A DNA stretch of 64,000 nt from Novosphingopyxis iocasae (GTDB lineage Bacteria > Pseudomonadota > Alphaproteobacteria > Sphingomonadales > Sphingomonadaceae): positions 1,945,001 through 2,009,000 of the forward strand of contig NZ_CP060495.1 in NCBI RefSeq assembly GCF_014334095.1. Direction: 5' to 3'. The notes below the pieces were generated by a model. That model made no database searches. It worked only from the letters and a program-made list of their open reading frames with translations, and was not told the DNA's origin. Below are positions 1-8,764 of the stretch, piece by piece; within the stretch, counting starts at the first letter, position 1, and each line of letters opens with the position of its first letter. Both the position numbers and the translations under genes were made by a program.

Positions 1-402
1 TTCGGGCACCGTGACGAACAGCCTGCTGTTCGGATCATGAAAATCTTCGGTAGAGGCCCAGATGCAGGCGATTGCCTGTCCATCCGCCAGCGCGAACATC
101 CCAATTCGTCCGTCTTCCAGCAGGCCTGCGAAATCGGCACATCGATGAGCCAGCCATCCGCTGAGGGGAGGAACGGCATCACCGCGCGTCAGCTCGACCA
201 GCTTCACGCCGTCCGGCACCGGCGTTGCGTCGGCAGGCGGCAGATCGTCGGTGCGGCGGGCCAGGATGAACGACAGCTCCTGCCGGAAAACATGGTCGCG
301 AATTGCCTTTGCCGCCATACCGCGCAGACCCAGCTTGCGCAGATTGGCGGCCATATGCTGCAACCGGCCGCTCCGTTCGGGCAAGGCGCCGTTCTCGCTC
401 AT
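1..402 (-). CDS. GNAT-like acyltransferase, C-terminus cut by window edge
   Basis: The reading frame is open from an ATG at 402 to the left edge (134 codons), so the C-terminus is missing. The ATG overlaps the stop of the FemAB-like gene upstream (ATGA), which indicates translational coupling. The N-terminus is basic and amphipathic. Around residues 95-125 a stretch MFALADGQAIACIWAS resembles the central beta strands of acetyltransferase folds that recognise glycan or lipid substrates. The coupling and the neighbours suggest an exopolysaccharide-modifying acyltransferase. This is an inference from fold-like sequence and context; no catalytic motif can be pinned down in the visible part. Confidence 0.6.
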   Translation of the reverse strand, partial: MSENGALPERSGRLQHMAANLRKLGLRGMAAKAIRDHVFRQELSFILARRTDDLPPADATPVPDGVKLVELTRGDAVPPLSGWLAHRCADFAGLLEDGRIGMFALADGQAIACIWASTEDFHDPNSRLFVTVPE

Positions 403-1442
403 TTCAGGACCGAGCGGACGAGCTGGCGCGATGTAAAGAGCAGACTGTGTGCCACCGGCTTCAGCGCGATGCTGTGCATCGGCAGCATTACCCGCCGGTG
501 CGGGCGGAACGCATTCTTGAACTGCATCCGGCCCTTTTCGCCCGGATCGGACGGCTCGTCGATCGGCACGCCGGCCAGATCATATCCCACGCATCCCGAT
601 GCCCGCGCACGCCGCATCGCTTCCCACAGGAGGAGGTAATTGCTGGGGATCTTCGGTTCGGCATCGGTGCTCGCCAGGGTCAACCAGATCGCCTCGCCGC
701 CCTGATGGACATAGGATGCCGCGCCCAGAAGCACGCCGTCCTTTTCGGCCAGCAGCATGGCCCCGCCAAGCTCCTCGATCAGCCCCGCCTGCGCCTTTGC
801 ATCCGGCGTCGACGACATTTCATAAGCCGGGCGATTTGCATCAAAGATATCGAGCGCGCGCTGGAAAGCGGCGATATCGGCCTCGCTTTCCACCGCACGC
901 ACCTGAACCCCGGCCTTGGCGGCCGCCTTCAGCTTGCGCCGTCCGCTCTGGCCGAAGCCTGCAAGAATGTCGTCCTCCGGCTTGTCCAGCCAGACGATAC
1001 CGGTCGCGACGTGGAGCGATTGCTGTGATGCGGGCAGCGGGGTGGCTCCGGCGGCGCGCATCGCCTCCGCCTTCACTGGAAGATCGCGGCCACGCACGCG
1101 CGGTGCCAGCTGCCACGTGGCGGCCCCCGCATCGCGCAGGACATCGCCGATCGCGCGAATCACCTCACCCAGATCGGCGGGATCGCGTACCAGCGGCCCG
1201 CGCGCGGAACTTGCCAGCCAGTAAGGGCCCGCCAGCTTGGAGCGGCGCACAACCGCGCTGCCGATGATGGCATCGTCGCGGCGGCAGATTACTGCCAGAT
1301 AATGATGGCGCGGATGCGCGGGCACCGCTGCCAGCCAGCCGGGCGTCTGCTGATAGGACCAGAACGGGCAGCTATCCACGAAGGCGGCGAACGACTGGCG
1401 CGTCCCCCCATCAAACTCATCGATGATTTCAGCAACGGTCAC
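399..1442 (-). CDS. FemAB/CelD-like GNAT-superfamily acyltransferase
   Basis: A 347-residue cytoplasmic protein with the two-half GNAT architecture of FemAB/CelD proteins. The basic linker at residues 167-181 (GRRKLKAAAKAGVQV) is typical of the family, followed by a second acetyltransferase-like half (SYVHQGGEAIWLTL around 245-258, then GYDLAGVP near 290). Known relatives transfer aminoacyl or acyl groups to glycans, peptidoglycan precursors or exopolysaccharides. It is transcribed divergently from the deacetylase/glycosyltransferase operon and is coupled (ATGA) to the next gene on the left. The likely role is decoration of a surface polysaccharide; substrate and donor are unknown. Confidence 0.75.
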   Translation of the reverse strand: MTVAEIIDEFDGGTRQSFAAFVDSCPFWSYQQTPGWLAAVPAHPRHHYLAVICRRDDAIIGSAVVRRSKLAGPYWLASSARGPLVRDPADLGEVIRAIGDVLRDAGAATWQLAPRVRGRDLPVKAEAMRAAGATPLPASQQSLHVATGIVWLDKPEDDILAGFGQSGRRKLKAAAKAGVQVRAVESEADIAAFQRALDIFDANRPAYEMSSTPDAKAQAGLIEELGGAMLLAEKDGVLLGAASYVHQGGEAIWLTLASTDAEPKIPSNYLLLWEAMRRARASGCVGYDLAGVPIDEPSDPGEKGRMQFKNAFRPHRRVMLPMHSIALKPVAHSLLFTSRQLVRSVLK

Positions 1443-1561
1443 CCGTTACTCCTTCGGTTGCTACGCACATATAGGGCATGCTTTTGATAAGGCAGCGGGA
1501 CACCCTCATCCAAGCGCGTTCACCTTAAAATCAGGCGCTTGTCCCCGTTTGAGGCGCTTTA

Positions 1562-1587
1562 CTACCGAAACTTTGACAATTCGGTAG
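1562..1587. promoter_or_regulatory. Inverted repeat over a -35-like element, candidate operator
   Basis: The arms CTACCGAA (1562-1569) and TTCGGTAG (1580-1587) are perfect 8-bp reverse complements. They flank a 10-bp centre that contains TTGACA (1573-1578). The site lies in the 193-bp divergent gap between the FemAB-like gene and the EPS operon, about 50 bp upstream of the plus-strand start. The layout fits a repressor or activator site on the EPS promoter. No -10 box with ideal 17-bp spacing is obvious. Confidence 0.5.
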
Positions 1588-1635
1588 GGAAAGGTGCTTA
1601 GGATCATTTAAATTCCGTCCTCGGAGAAGCATGCC

Positions 1636-2631
1636 TTGTCCACAACGCTCCAACAGTCGCCCGAGCTGGCCGCGTCGCGTGCGCCGGACTGGTGGATGGA
1701 TGCGTGGCGCATGGCCTATTGCGATGAGGCGAAGGCGCGGGCTCCTGTAGCCGGCCTACCGCTCCACGGCGCCAAGGGCGCGGCCCGTCTGCAAACACAG
1801 ACGAACCTGCAATCAAGCTATCTGGATGTGGAACCCGGCGTCAGCGATGCCGATGCGCTGGCGCAGGCGCTCTTCGCCGATCCGGCAACGGCGATGGTTT
1901 CGCTCGATTATCTGTCGGAGCATTCGCGTGCGCTTGCCTTGTTGCGGAAGGTGAAGGATTTTCACCGGCTGGAGCGACGCCATGCCTCGCGCGCGCTGAC
2001 CGATACGTCGCGGCCCTATGAGGAATGGCTCGCGGGCCGCCCCACCAAACGCCGCAAGCGGCTCCGCGCGCTCGATCGCGGCATGCCCGGTGCGATTGCC
2101 GCAAGCTTCACCGTCCACGCCCGTGCGGACGACGCGCTGCTCGAAGCGATTTTCGCACTGGAGGCGAAGGGCTGGAAGGGCCGCGGCGGCACGGCCATCA
2201 GCCAGAACCGCGCCGATCTTGTGTTCTACACCGAACTCGCGCGCGCCGCGGAGCGAGAGGGCGCGTTGCGCATCATCACGATTCATGACGGTGCGCAGCT
2301 TGTCGCCTTCGAATATGATGTCCTGCTTCAGGGCCGTCTCCTCAGCGCCAAGGTGGGATATGATGAGGAATATGCCGCATTGCAGCCGGGCAGTTGGCTG
2401 GCGCTACGGACGATATGCTGGGCGTGCGCGGAACCGGATATCCGGCTGATCGATATGCTCGGCAACAGCGCGCATATCAGCGAGAACAAGGCGCGCTTCG
2501 GGGATTTGCGGGAAGATCTTTGGCGGGTTCGCCTGTACCGTCCCGGTCCGCGCGGAACGTTGCTCTATGCCTGCCACACCGCGCGGCAGCGACTGAGCGG
2601 ACTGAAAGCACGGCTGAGGCGGGCACGGTGA
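1636..2631 (+). CDS. CelD/BcsL-type acetyltransferase of the EPS locus
   Basis: A 331-residue GNAT-superfamily protein (Acetyltransf_6/CelD type). A basic segment at 136-149 (RPTKRRKRLRALDRG) matches the linker of this class, followed by an acetyltransferase half with ALRIITIHDGAQLVAFEYDV near 215-235. The TTG start at 1636 is chosen because GGAGAAG ends about 7 bp upstream; the ATG at 1631 is in another frame. It is the first gene of a four-gene plus-strand operon whose members overlap by 4 bp. CelD homologues are found in cellulose and exopolysaccharide loci. It may acylate the sugar that the downstream deacetylase processes, which is an inference. Confidence 0.75.
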   Translation: MSTTLQQSPELAASRAPDWWMDAWRMAYCDEAKARAPVAGLPLHGAKGAARLQTQTNLQSSYLDVEPGVSDADALAQALFADPATAMVSLDYLSEHSRALALLRKVKDFHRLERRHASRALTDTSRPYEEWLAGRPTKRRKRLRALDRGMPGAIAASFTVHARADDALLEAIFALEAKGWKGRGGTAISQNRADLVFYTELARAAEREGALRIITIHDGAQLVAFEYDVLLQGRLLSAKVGYDEEYAALQPGSWLALRTICWACAEPDIRLIDMLGNSAHISENKARFGDLREDLWRVRLYRPGPRGTLLYACHTARQRLSGLKARLRRAR

Positions 2632-3824
2632 CGCGCAAGCAGGAACGAAAGCGGCGCTTCGGTGCCGGAATCCTCGCGCTGCTGGCCGCGCTCGGCTGTC
2701 TGTGGGCGGCGAGCGCGGGCGGCGCTGCGCTGTGGTGGCTGGCCGGAGTGGCCGCAGCGCTGATCCTGATGCATAAGGCGATGATCGGGCCGCCGGGCGT
2801 TGCCGTGCTCACCTATCATTCGGTCAGCCCAGATCCGGGCTGGCTCCCCTGGTCGCAGGAAACCGCCGTTTCGCCCGAAACCTTCGCCGCGCATTGCAGC
2901 ATGATCGGTGCGCCGGGGCTTCTGGCGATCACGACCGATGAGCTGGTGCGCATGCGCGCCGCTGGAGAACAACCGCGCGGCGACGAGATCGTGCTGCATT
3001 TCGACGACGGCTATCTCGACAATTGGCTCTACGCCGCGCCGATCCTGGAGCGCCACGGCATTCCTGCTAGCTTCTTCGTTTCGCTCGATTTCGTCGAGCC
3101 GGGCGCGCTCATCCGCACCGCCCCTGATGCGCGCGACGTCTCCGGCTATATGAACTGGGCCGAGATCGCGGCGATGCAAAAGGTCCGCGGGCTGGAGATC
3201 GAGCCGCACGGTGTGGACCATGCCCGCATTCCGGTGAGCGAGCGCGCCATCGACCGGCTGACCGAGGCGAACTGGCGCAAACATGCCTGGCTGCAATGGC
3301 ACGGCACGAACGGCCCCAAACATGACTGGTATCGCAGCGACGCCCCGCCCGCCGTGCCGATCGGATCGCCTGTCCCTGAATCGGGCCTCGCGCTGGCTGT
3401 GCGCGGCTGGGTGAACGGACGGCGCGAGGACGTATCCGAACTGGAAGAGCGCCTGCGCGAACAGCTGACGCTATGCCAGACGGTGTTCGCGCAGCGGCTA
3501 GGCAAGATGCCGCGCATCTTCTGTTGGCCGGAAAACAAGGTCGGGGCCGAGGGCCGCCGCATCGCACGCGAGCTTGGTTTCGCGGCCACCACCGGGGGCA
3601 AGGGCCGCAACCGCGCGGATGAGCCGGCGGACGTCATCTCCCGCCTGCACATGGGAGACCGCGCGCTGGGATTCCGCTGGCTGGCCGCCGAGCGGCTGCA
3701 TTTCCGCGCCGCGGTGCGCCTCGCCCAAGGCAATCATTATTATTACGCGCTCATCGCGCCGATGAACCTGTGCCGCAAGCTGGTCTTCGCCTGGCGCAGG
3801 CGTTTCGGCAAACCATTCGCGTGA
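2628..3824 (+). CDS. Membrane-anchored polysaccharide deacetylase (CE4/NodB)
   Basis: The GTG start at 2628 overlaps the upstream TGA (GTGA); the in-frame extension further upstream lies inside the previous gene. It encodes 398 residues. Residues 11-48 form one or two membrane segments, then AVLTYHSV at 59-66, the CE4 motif-1 equivalent HFDDGYLDN at 124-132 and the motif-2 metal site HGVDH at 194-198. The family removes N- or O-acetyl groups from polysaccharides using a bound divalent metal. It is coupled to the CelD-like acetyltransferase before it and the glycosyltransferase after it. The long insert between about 200 and 300 is unusual for a minimal NodB domain. Confidence 0.85.
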   Translation: MTRKQERKRRFGAGILALLAALGCLWAASAGGAALWWLAGVAAALILMHKAMIGPPGVAVLTYHSVSPDPGWLPWSQETAVSPETFAAHCSMIGAPGLLAITTDELVRMRAAGEQPRGDEIVLHFDDGYLDNWLYAAPILERHGIPASFFVSLDFVEPGALIRTAPDARDVSGYMNWAEIAAMQKVRGLEIEPHGVDHARIPVSERAIDRLTEANWRKHAWLQWHGTNGPKHDWYRSDAPPAVPIGSPVPESGLALAVRGWVNGRREDVSELEERLREQLTLCQTVFAQRLGKMPRIFCWPENKVGAEGRRIARELGFAATTGGKGRNRADEPADVISRLHMGDRALGFRWLAAERLHFRAAVRLAQGNHYYYALIAPMNLCRKLVFAWRRRFGKPFA

Positions 3825-4966
3825 TCGAGGGTTTGGCCTGGACGCTGATTGCGCTGATTGCGATCACCTTTGCGGGCTATCCGCTCGCGGTGCTGGCGCT
3901 TTCCCGCTTCGCTCCGGCAAGGCCTTGGCACCATGCCGGCACTGCCCCGGCCCATGTACCCGATATCGCAGTCCTGATCTGCGCCTATAATGAGGCCGCA
4001 CATCTGGGCGCGAAGCTGGAAAGCGTGCTCGCCGAAACCGCGCGCTGGCCCCGCAAAGCGGCGATCTGGGTGGCCGACGACGGATCGAGCGATGCTACCG
4101 CCGCCATTGCCGAAGGGTTCGGCGTGCATGTGCTGCGCCTGCCGCGCGGCGGAAAGGCGGCGGCGCTGAACGCGCTCAGCGCGCGCGTGGAGGGCGACAT
4201 CCTGGTGCTGAGCGATGCCGATCCGCTGCTCGCACCCGGCAGCCTTAACGCCTTGATCGCGCCGTTCGACGATCCGCGCGTCGGTGCGGTCGCGGGCGAG
4301 GTCGAAAGCGCGAAAGGCGCCGGCGGCGGGCGGTTCGACCGGCTCTACCGCGCCTATGAAAGCGGCCTGCGCGAAGCCGAGGACCGGTTGTTCGGCTGCG
4401 TTTCCGCCGATGGCGGCCTGCTCGCCATCCGCCGCGAGCTTATGCCGCATGTCCCGCCCGACGGCACCGACGATTTCCACATTAGCACCGCCGCCGTTGC
4501 CGCGGGCAAGCGCATCGCCTTTGCACGTCATGCTGTGGCGATCGAGCAGCCGATTGCGGGCGGCAGGAAAACCATGCGGCGGCGCGTTCGCATTACCGTG
4601 CGCGGCCTCACCGCGCTCTGGCGGCGGCGCGGGCTGATGAACCCCGCGCGCACCGGCGGCTATGCGCTCGGCCTGTTCTTCCACAAATTCGCCCGCCGCT
4701 TCGCGCCCGTGCTCGTCCTGCCGCTGGCTTTGTGCGCCTTCGCGCTCGCGCTCACGGGCAGCGCGTTCTGGACGCTCGCCAGCCTCGCCATCCTAGCCGC
4801 CGCAGCGCTCGGCTTCATCGGCTGGTTCGCCGAACGTCGCCTGCCGAAAATCTTGCGCGTGCCCTATTTGCTCGGCCTGCATCTGACCGGACTGATCGCG
4901 GGCGTGGCGCTGTTCTGCTGGGGCACGCGTTATGCGCAATGGACCCCGCAAAAGAGCCTCTCATGA
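3821..4966 (+). CDS. GT2 family glycosyltransferase, membrane-bound
   Basis: A GTG at 3821 overlaps the deacetylase stop (GTGA) and gives 381 residues. An N-terminal membrane segment (about 5-27) is followed by a GT-A domain: VLICAYNEA at 51-59, the nucleotide-binding VADDGSSDAT at 84-93, the DXD-like DAD at 132-134, a TDD acceptor-base region near 220 and a basic RRRVRITVRGL segment. Two or three C-terminal membrane helices follow. This layout matches processive or polyprenyl-linked synthases that build exopolysaccharide at the inner membrane. It is coupled to the downstream lipoprotein gene by ATGA. The sugar transferred cannot be read from sequence. Confidence 0.88.
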   Translation: MIEGLAWTLIALIAITFAGYPLAVLALSRFAPARPWHHAGTAPAHVPDIAVLICAYNEAAHLGAKLESVLAETARWPRKAAIWVADDGSSDATAAIAEGFGVHVLRLPRGGKAAALNALSARVEGDILVLSDADPLLAPGSLNALIAPFDDPRVGAVAGEVESAKGAGGGRFDRLYRAYESGLREAEDRLFGCVSADGGLLAIRRELMPHVPPDGTDDFHISTAAVAAGKRIAFARHAVAIEQPIAGGRKTMRRRVRITVRGLTALWRRRGLMNPARTGGYALGLFFHKFARRFAPVLVLPLALCAFALALTGSAFWTLASLAILAAAALGFIGWFAERRLPKILRVPYLLGLHLTGLIAGVALFCWGTRYAQWTPQKSLS

Positions 4967-5718
4967 TCCTAAGAGCCGCCCTCCCTCTGCTCGCTTGCGC
5001 CATAGCCGGCTGTTCCTCGCCCGAGCCTGATATGTCCGGCTGGACCGCTGAGGCCGCCGAACGCCCGCGCCCGCTCGCTCTCTCCGATAATTTCGATGAA
5101 GGCCTGTGCACCGGCGATTGCCCCGGCGCGATATGGTATTTCCGGCAGGAGGTGGAGGGGCACCTGTCTGTGGTGCCCGATCCGCGCGCGCGCGGCGGCG
5201 TGCTGCTGGCAGAGGCAGGGCCGCGCACGGGCCGCGTCCCGAAGGCGGCGCTGGTGGCGCGCTTCCCGCGGATCGGCGACGGCCAGAAACTCGCGATCGC
5301 ATTCGATGTCATGATCCCGCGCGGCAGACCGCTGAATTCGGTTCATCTGCTCGATCTGGAATGCGCGGACTGCGGCATGCGTGGCAATCCCGGCATTCGC
5401 CTTTATCTGCGCCGCGGGCGACTGCGGATCGACCGCGCCAAGATCGGCATTGAACATGCCTGGACCGATGACGCCGCACCGCAATTGGAGCAGGGCCGCT
5501 GGCACCGGATCGAAGCGGTGGTCGACCTGGCACCCGATGATCGCGGCGGCGCGCGGGTGCTGTTGGATGGGCGGCCGGTGCTGGAGGCAAGCGGACGCAC
5601 GCTGCTGCCGCGCCGCGATGCGGGGATCGACCGCATCCAGCTCGGCATCACGGCGACGAGCAACGACGTGCCTGCAGCAGCCCTTTTCGACAATTTCAGC
5701 GCGCGGACGCTGCGTTAG
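4963..5718 (+). CDS. Lipoprotein with a lectin/polysaccharide-lyase-like domain
   Basis: A 251-residue lipoprotein. The signal peptide ends in a lipobox (LLACAIAGC, lipidated Cys 17). The mature part has the flavour of a concanavalin-type beta sandwich as found in polysaccharide lyases and LamG-like domains: AIAFDVMIPRG, WHRIEAVVDLAPDD, VLLDGRPVLEA and a final FDNFSARTLR strand. A pair of cysteines in LECADCGM may form a disulfide. It is the last gene of the EPS operon and starts on the stop of the glycosyltransferase (ATGA). It could bind, trim or guide the polymer in the periplasm or outer membrane. Fold assignment is by pattern only. Confidence 0.65.
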   Translation: MILRAALPLLACAIAGCSSPEPDMSGWTAEAAERPRPLALSDNFDEGLCTGDCPGAIWYFRQEVEGHLSVVPDPRARGGVLLAEAGPRTGRVPKAALVARFPRIGDGQKLAIAFDVMIPRGRPLNSVHLLDLECADCGMRGNPGIRLYLRRGRLRIDRAKIGIEHAWTDDAAPQLEQGRWHRIEAVVDLAPDDRGGARVLLDGRPVLEASGRTLLPRRDAGIDRIQLGITATSNDVPAAALFDNFSARTLR

Positions 5719-5748
5719 AGCCGCGCGTTTCCCCCGCCGATATGCGCT

Positions 5749-6534
5749 TCAGTGCGCGCCGTCTCCGCGCCGCACCGCGCCGACTGTGCGGAACATCAGA
5801 CGCGTATCGTTGGCGAAGGACATGGAGCGGATATAGTCCACATCCAGCTCGGTCCGCTCGTCGAAATCCACATTCGCACGGCCCGAAACCTGCCACAGCC
5901 CGGTGATGCCGGGGCGCGCGGCCAGGCGCGGCAGATGGTGCATCTTGTAGGTACCGACATCGAAGGAGGTCGGCCGCGGACCGACCAGCGCCATCTCCCC
6001 GCGCAGTACGTTGATCAGGTTCGGCAGTTCATCGATGCTGGTCTTGCGCAGAAACTTGCCGACGCGGGTGATGCGCGGATCTTCGATAAGTTTGAAATCG
6101 GGCGAGTCGGCTGCATGATGATTTTGGGCGCGAAGCGATGCCTTCAGCGCCTCCGCTTCAGGCACCATGGTGCGAAACTTCACCAGCCGAAACGGGCGGC
6201 CGAGATAGCCCGTGCGGTTCTGGCGGAAGAAGATGGGGCCCTTGCCGTCCAGCCGGATCGCAATCGCCGCAGCCAGGAAGACCGGAGCCAGAAGCACCAG
6301 CAGCATAGCAGCCACAAATCGCTCGACCATCGGCTTCACACGGCGCGCATAGAAAGCCTGCCGATATTCCAGAGGCAGCGGAACGCCGCGCATGTCGCAT
6401 TCGAAGCGCACGCGGCGTTGCCAATCCTGCCGGCGCTCCGCCTGGGGCCGAGCCGTCGTAACCGCCGGTTTGCCGGCAGCTACGCTCTCCAGTTCTTGAA
6501 TTTCCAGGCCGATTCCGTGACCAAATCTGTGCAT
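5749..6534 (-). CDS. Undecaprenyl-phosphate sugar phosphotransferase
   Basis: A 261-residue bacterial sugar transferase of the short, ExoY-like form. One hydrophobic segment (about 72-92) is followed by the conserved catalytic region: FRLVKFRTMVPEAE, LRKTSIDELPNLINVLRGEMALVGPRP and RPGITGLWQVSGR. These enzymes move a hexose-1-phosphate from a nucleotide sugar to undecaprenyl phosphate, the first step of exopolysaccharide repeat-unit assembly. It is convergent with the deacetylase/GT2 operon and probably initiates the same polymer. About the first 45 residues are poorly conserved, so a later start (for example the ATG encoding MRGVPLPL) is possible. Confidence 0.9.
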   Translation of the reverse strand: MHRFGHGIGLEIQELESVAAGKPAVTTARPQAERRQDWQRRVRFECDMRGVPLPLEYRQAFYARRVKPMVERFVAAMLLVLLAPVFLAAAIAIRLDGKGPIFFRQNRTGYLGRPFRLVKFRTMVPEAEALKASLRAQNHHAADSPDFKLIEDPRITRVGKFLRKTSIDELPNLINVLRGEMALVGPRPTSFDVGTYKMHHLPRLAARPGITGLWQVSGRANVDFDERTELDVDYIRSMSFANDTRLMFRTVGAVRRGDGAH

Positions 6535-6812
6535 GACACTGCCCCGCTTCTGACTGGAGCGACTACGCTGCCGACCCTCGTCGCGGCTTCACATATGATT
6601 AAAAATGTCTTTAGAGAAGGGCGCGGCGGAGACCGCTTTTGCCCTGCCCCGTAATGCGACAACCGCGCGCCCCCACGTTAACATCCCCTGTTGACAGCTT
6701 TTGCCCGCCAGACAGTTGCCGCTCGCATATTACTATTGCCAAGGGGCGGCGAAGCGATAGATATTTGCGCTCTGCTGTCTGGGGGGACAGCATTGGGGGG
6801 AAATCGAAAAAG
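6535..6812. other. Divergent intergenic region, no gene seen
   Basis: This is 278 bp between the sugar phosphotransferase (minus) and the exported protein gene (plus). It must hold both promoters. A TTGACA sits near 6691, but no convincing -10 hexamer is at 17 bp. G-rich runs precede the plus-strand start. I see no RNA gene or open frame with a ribosome binding site. Confidence 0.4.
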
Positions 6813-7568
6813 ATGATGTTCATACGTCGCATAGCCTTGGCGATCTGTCTTGCGCTGTCGCTCAGCGTGCCCGCCATGGCGCAGGAGCGCTCGGCAACCA
6901 GGCAAGGGTTCGAACTGGCGCCCGGCGAGGGCAAGAAGATCCTCGTCTTCCGCCCCGCCGTCAGCGTTGGCGGCCAATCCACCGCCGGAATGTTCGAACC
7001 CAATGGCGAATGGACCGAAGCCGCGCGGCGTAACATCGAAGCATCGCTCGCGCGGCTCCAGGCGCAGCTCGGCAATCAGGTGATCGCGGCGCCCGAAGCC
7101 TATGGCGAGGATGCGCAGAACCTGCAGGAACATTTGGCGCTGTTTGCCGCGGTGTCTCAGGCGGTGATCGAATATCAGTTCTTCGTCGGCAACCGCCTGC
7201 CCACGAAGAAGAAAGACAACAAAGAGGACGTGTTCGACTGGTCGCTCGGCAGCGGCGTGGCCGACCTTCCCGGCGCGAAGGATGCCGATTACGGCCTCTT
7301 CATCTGGAACCGCGATGCCTATGGCTCCACAGGGCGCAAGGTGCTGCAGGTGCTGGCGCTGCTCGGCCCCGGCGTCGCCGTGAAATCGGGCGAGCATCGG
7401 GGCTATGCCGGCCTGGTCGATCTGAAGACCGGCGATCTTCTCTGGCTGAACGCCGACGGCGCGATGGGCGGCGATGTGCGAAAGGAAGACGGCTCCGATA
7501 AGCGCGTGCGCCAGCTGCTGGAGGATTTTCCGGGCAGCAGCATCGCTGCCGAGGAACCGGCCGCGTGA
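6813..7568 (+). CDS. Exported protein of unknown function, first gene of M48 trio
   Basis: The start is the first of two adjacent ATGs, giving 251 residues with a clear Sec signal peptide cleaved after AMA (about residue 22). The mature protein has FELAPGEGKKILVFRPAV near its start and, towards the end, YGLFIWNRDAYGSTGRK and HRGYAGLVDLKTGDLLWLN. The last pattern (Y-x-x-L-V-D-L-x-T-G-x-x-x-W) recalls periplasmic nucleotide-fold lipoproteins of the GNA1162/curli-assembly type, but the match is weak and no lipobox is present. Its TGA overlaps the ATG of the M48 protease. The tight three-gene order suggests an envelope function linked to proteolysis. Confidence 0.7.
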   Translation: MMFIRRIALAICLALSLSVPAMAQERSATRQGFELAPGEGKKILVFRPAVSVGGQSTAGMFEPNGEWTEAARRNIEASLARLQAQLGNQVIAAPEAYGEDAQNLQEHLALFAAVSQAVIEYQFFVGNRLPTKKKDNKEDVFDWSLGSGVADLPGAKDADYGLFIWNRDAYGSTGRKVLQVLALLGPGVAVKSGEHRGYAGLVDLKTGDLLWLNADGAMGGDVRKEDGSDKRVRQLLEDFPGSSIAAEEPAA

Positions 7569-8764
7569 TGCGCCCATGGCTTGGTGGCGTGCTGGGCGCG
7601 CTTGCCATCGCCCAGCCGCTATCCGCTGAGGAGAGCCCCCTGCCGCCGCCCTATGAGGGCGTCTACCAGCCGCAAGGGGTGGATGAGATCGGTTTCTGGC
7701 GGGAGGATGACGAAAGCGAGCGTGCCCTTGCCGCCTCCCCGCTCGTTATTCGCGATGCGGCGCTCAACAGCTATGTCAAAGGCGTGCTGTGCGACACGGT
7801 CGGCCCGGATCGGTGCAACGCCGTGCGCGTCTATATCTTGCGCGAGCCGACCTTCAACGCCAGCATGTCGCCCAACGGCACCATGCGCGTGTTCAGCGGC
7901 CTGTTCCTGCGGGTGCGCAGCGAAGCGGAGCTGGGCGCGGTGCTGGGGCATGAGTTCGGCCATTTCGAACGGCGCCACTCGCTCGCAGGGTTCCGCCGGG
8001 CACGCAGCGGGACGGATCTTCTCGCCTGGACGTCGCTGCTCGTCAGCATGGCCCCCAGCTATGGCGCGGCGAGCAGCCAGCGGAGCCTGGAGATGGCGGT
8101 CTACGGCCAAATCTTTCGCCACGGCCGCGATCAGGAGCGCGAGGCGGACCGGCTGGGCGTGAGCTATCTGAATCAGGGACGGCTCAGACCGCAGGCCGCC
8201 TCAGAGGTTTGGAAGACCGTCATGACCGAAGCTGAATCCTCGGCGCGGTCGCGCGGCCTCAAAAAACCGAATTTCAAGGCCATTGCCTTTTTCGCCTCGC
8301 ACCCGCCCGAAGCGGAGCGCGCCGACAATCTCGCGGCGCTGGCGGTGCCCGACGGCGCCGCGCGGGACGACGGCGCGTTGCGCTACCGCGAAGCGCTGGC
8401 ACCCTTCATGCCGCAATTCCTGGACGATCAGATCAAGCTGAACGATTTCGGTGCCAGCGATTTCCTGATCGAGAACATGGCCGAAAGCGGCGGCTGGTCC
8501 GCTCCGCTCTGGTTTTCCCGCGGCGAACTGTATCGCCTGCGCGGCGCGCAGCGCGATTTCGTAAACGCCGCAGATTTCTACGCCCGGGCCATCGCGCTCG
8601 ATCCTTCCCTGGCGGAGGCGCATCGCGGCCTCGGCCTTGCCCTGTTCAAAACCGGGCGGCGCGAGGAAGGCATGACGGCGCTGAAAGAGTATCTCAACCT
8701 GAAGCCCGACGCCTCCGACGCGAAGATGATCGCGCTCATGCTGCCCCAGGACACCGGATCATGA
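7568..8764 (+). CDS. Periplasmic M48 zinc metalloprotease with TPR tail
   Basis: A 398-residue exported protease. The signal peptide is short (cleavage near residue 20, PLSA-EE). The zinc motif HEFGH lies at 128-132 and the third ligand region EREADRLG near 190-197. C-terminal residues about 320-395 hold TPR-like helices (RDFVNAADFYARAIALDPSLAEAHRGLGLAL). This is the BepA/YfgC arrangement; E. coli BepA degrades stalled outer-membrane beta-barrel and LPS-assembly proteins. The start ATG overlaps the previous stop by 1 bp, and a GTG 3 bp earlier is possible. The next gene starts on its stop (ATGA). Confidence 0.88.
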   Translation: MRPWLGGVLGALAIAQPLSAEESPLPPPYEGVYQPQGVDEIGFWREDDESERALAASPLVIRDAALNSYVKGVLCDTVGPDRCNAVRVYILREPTFNASMSPNGTMRVFSGLFLRVRSEAELGAVLGHEFGHFERRHSLAGFRRARSGTDLLAWTSLLVSMAPSYGAASSQRSLEMAVYGQIFRHGRDQEREADRLGVSYLNQGRLRPQAASEVWKTVMTEAESSARSRGLKKPNFKAIAFFASHPPEAERADNLAALAVPDGAARDDGALRYREALAPFMPQFLDDQIKLNDFGASDFLIENMAESGGWSAPLWFSRGELYRLRGAQRDFVNAADFYARAIALDPSLAEAHRGLGLALFKTGRREEGMTALKEYLNLKPDASDAKMIALMLPQDTGS

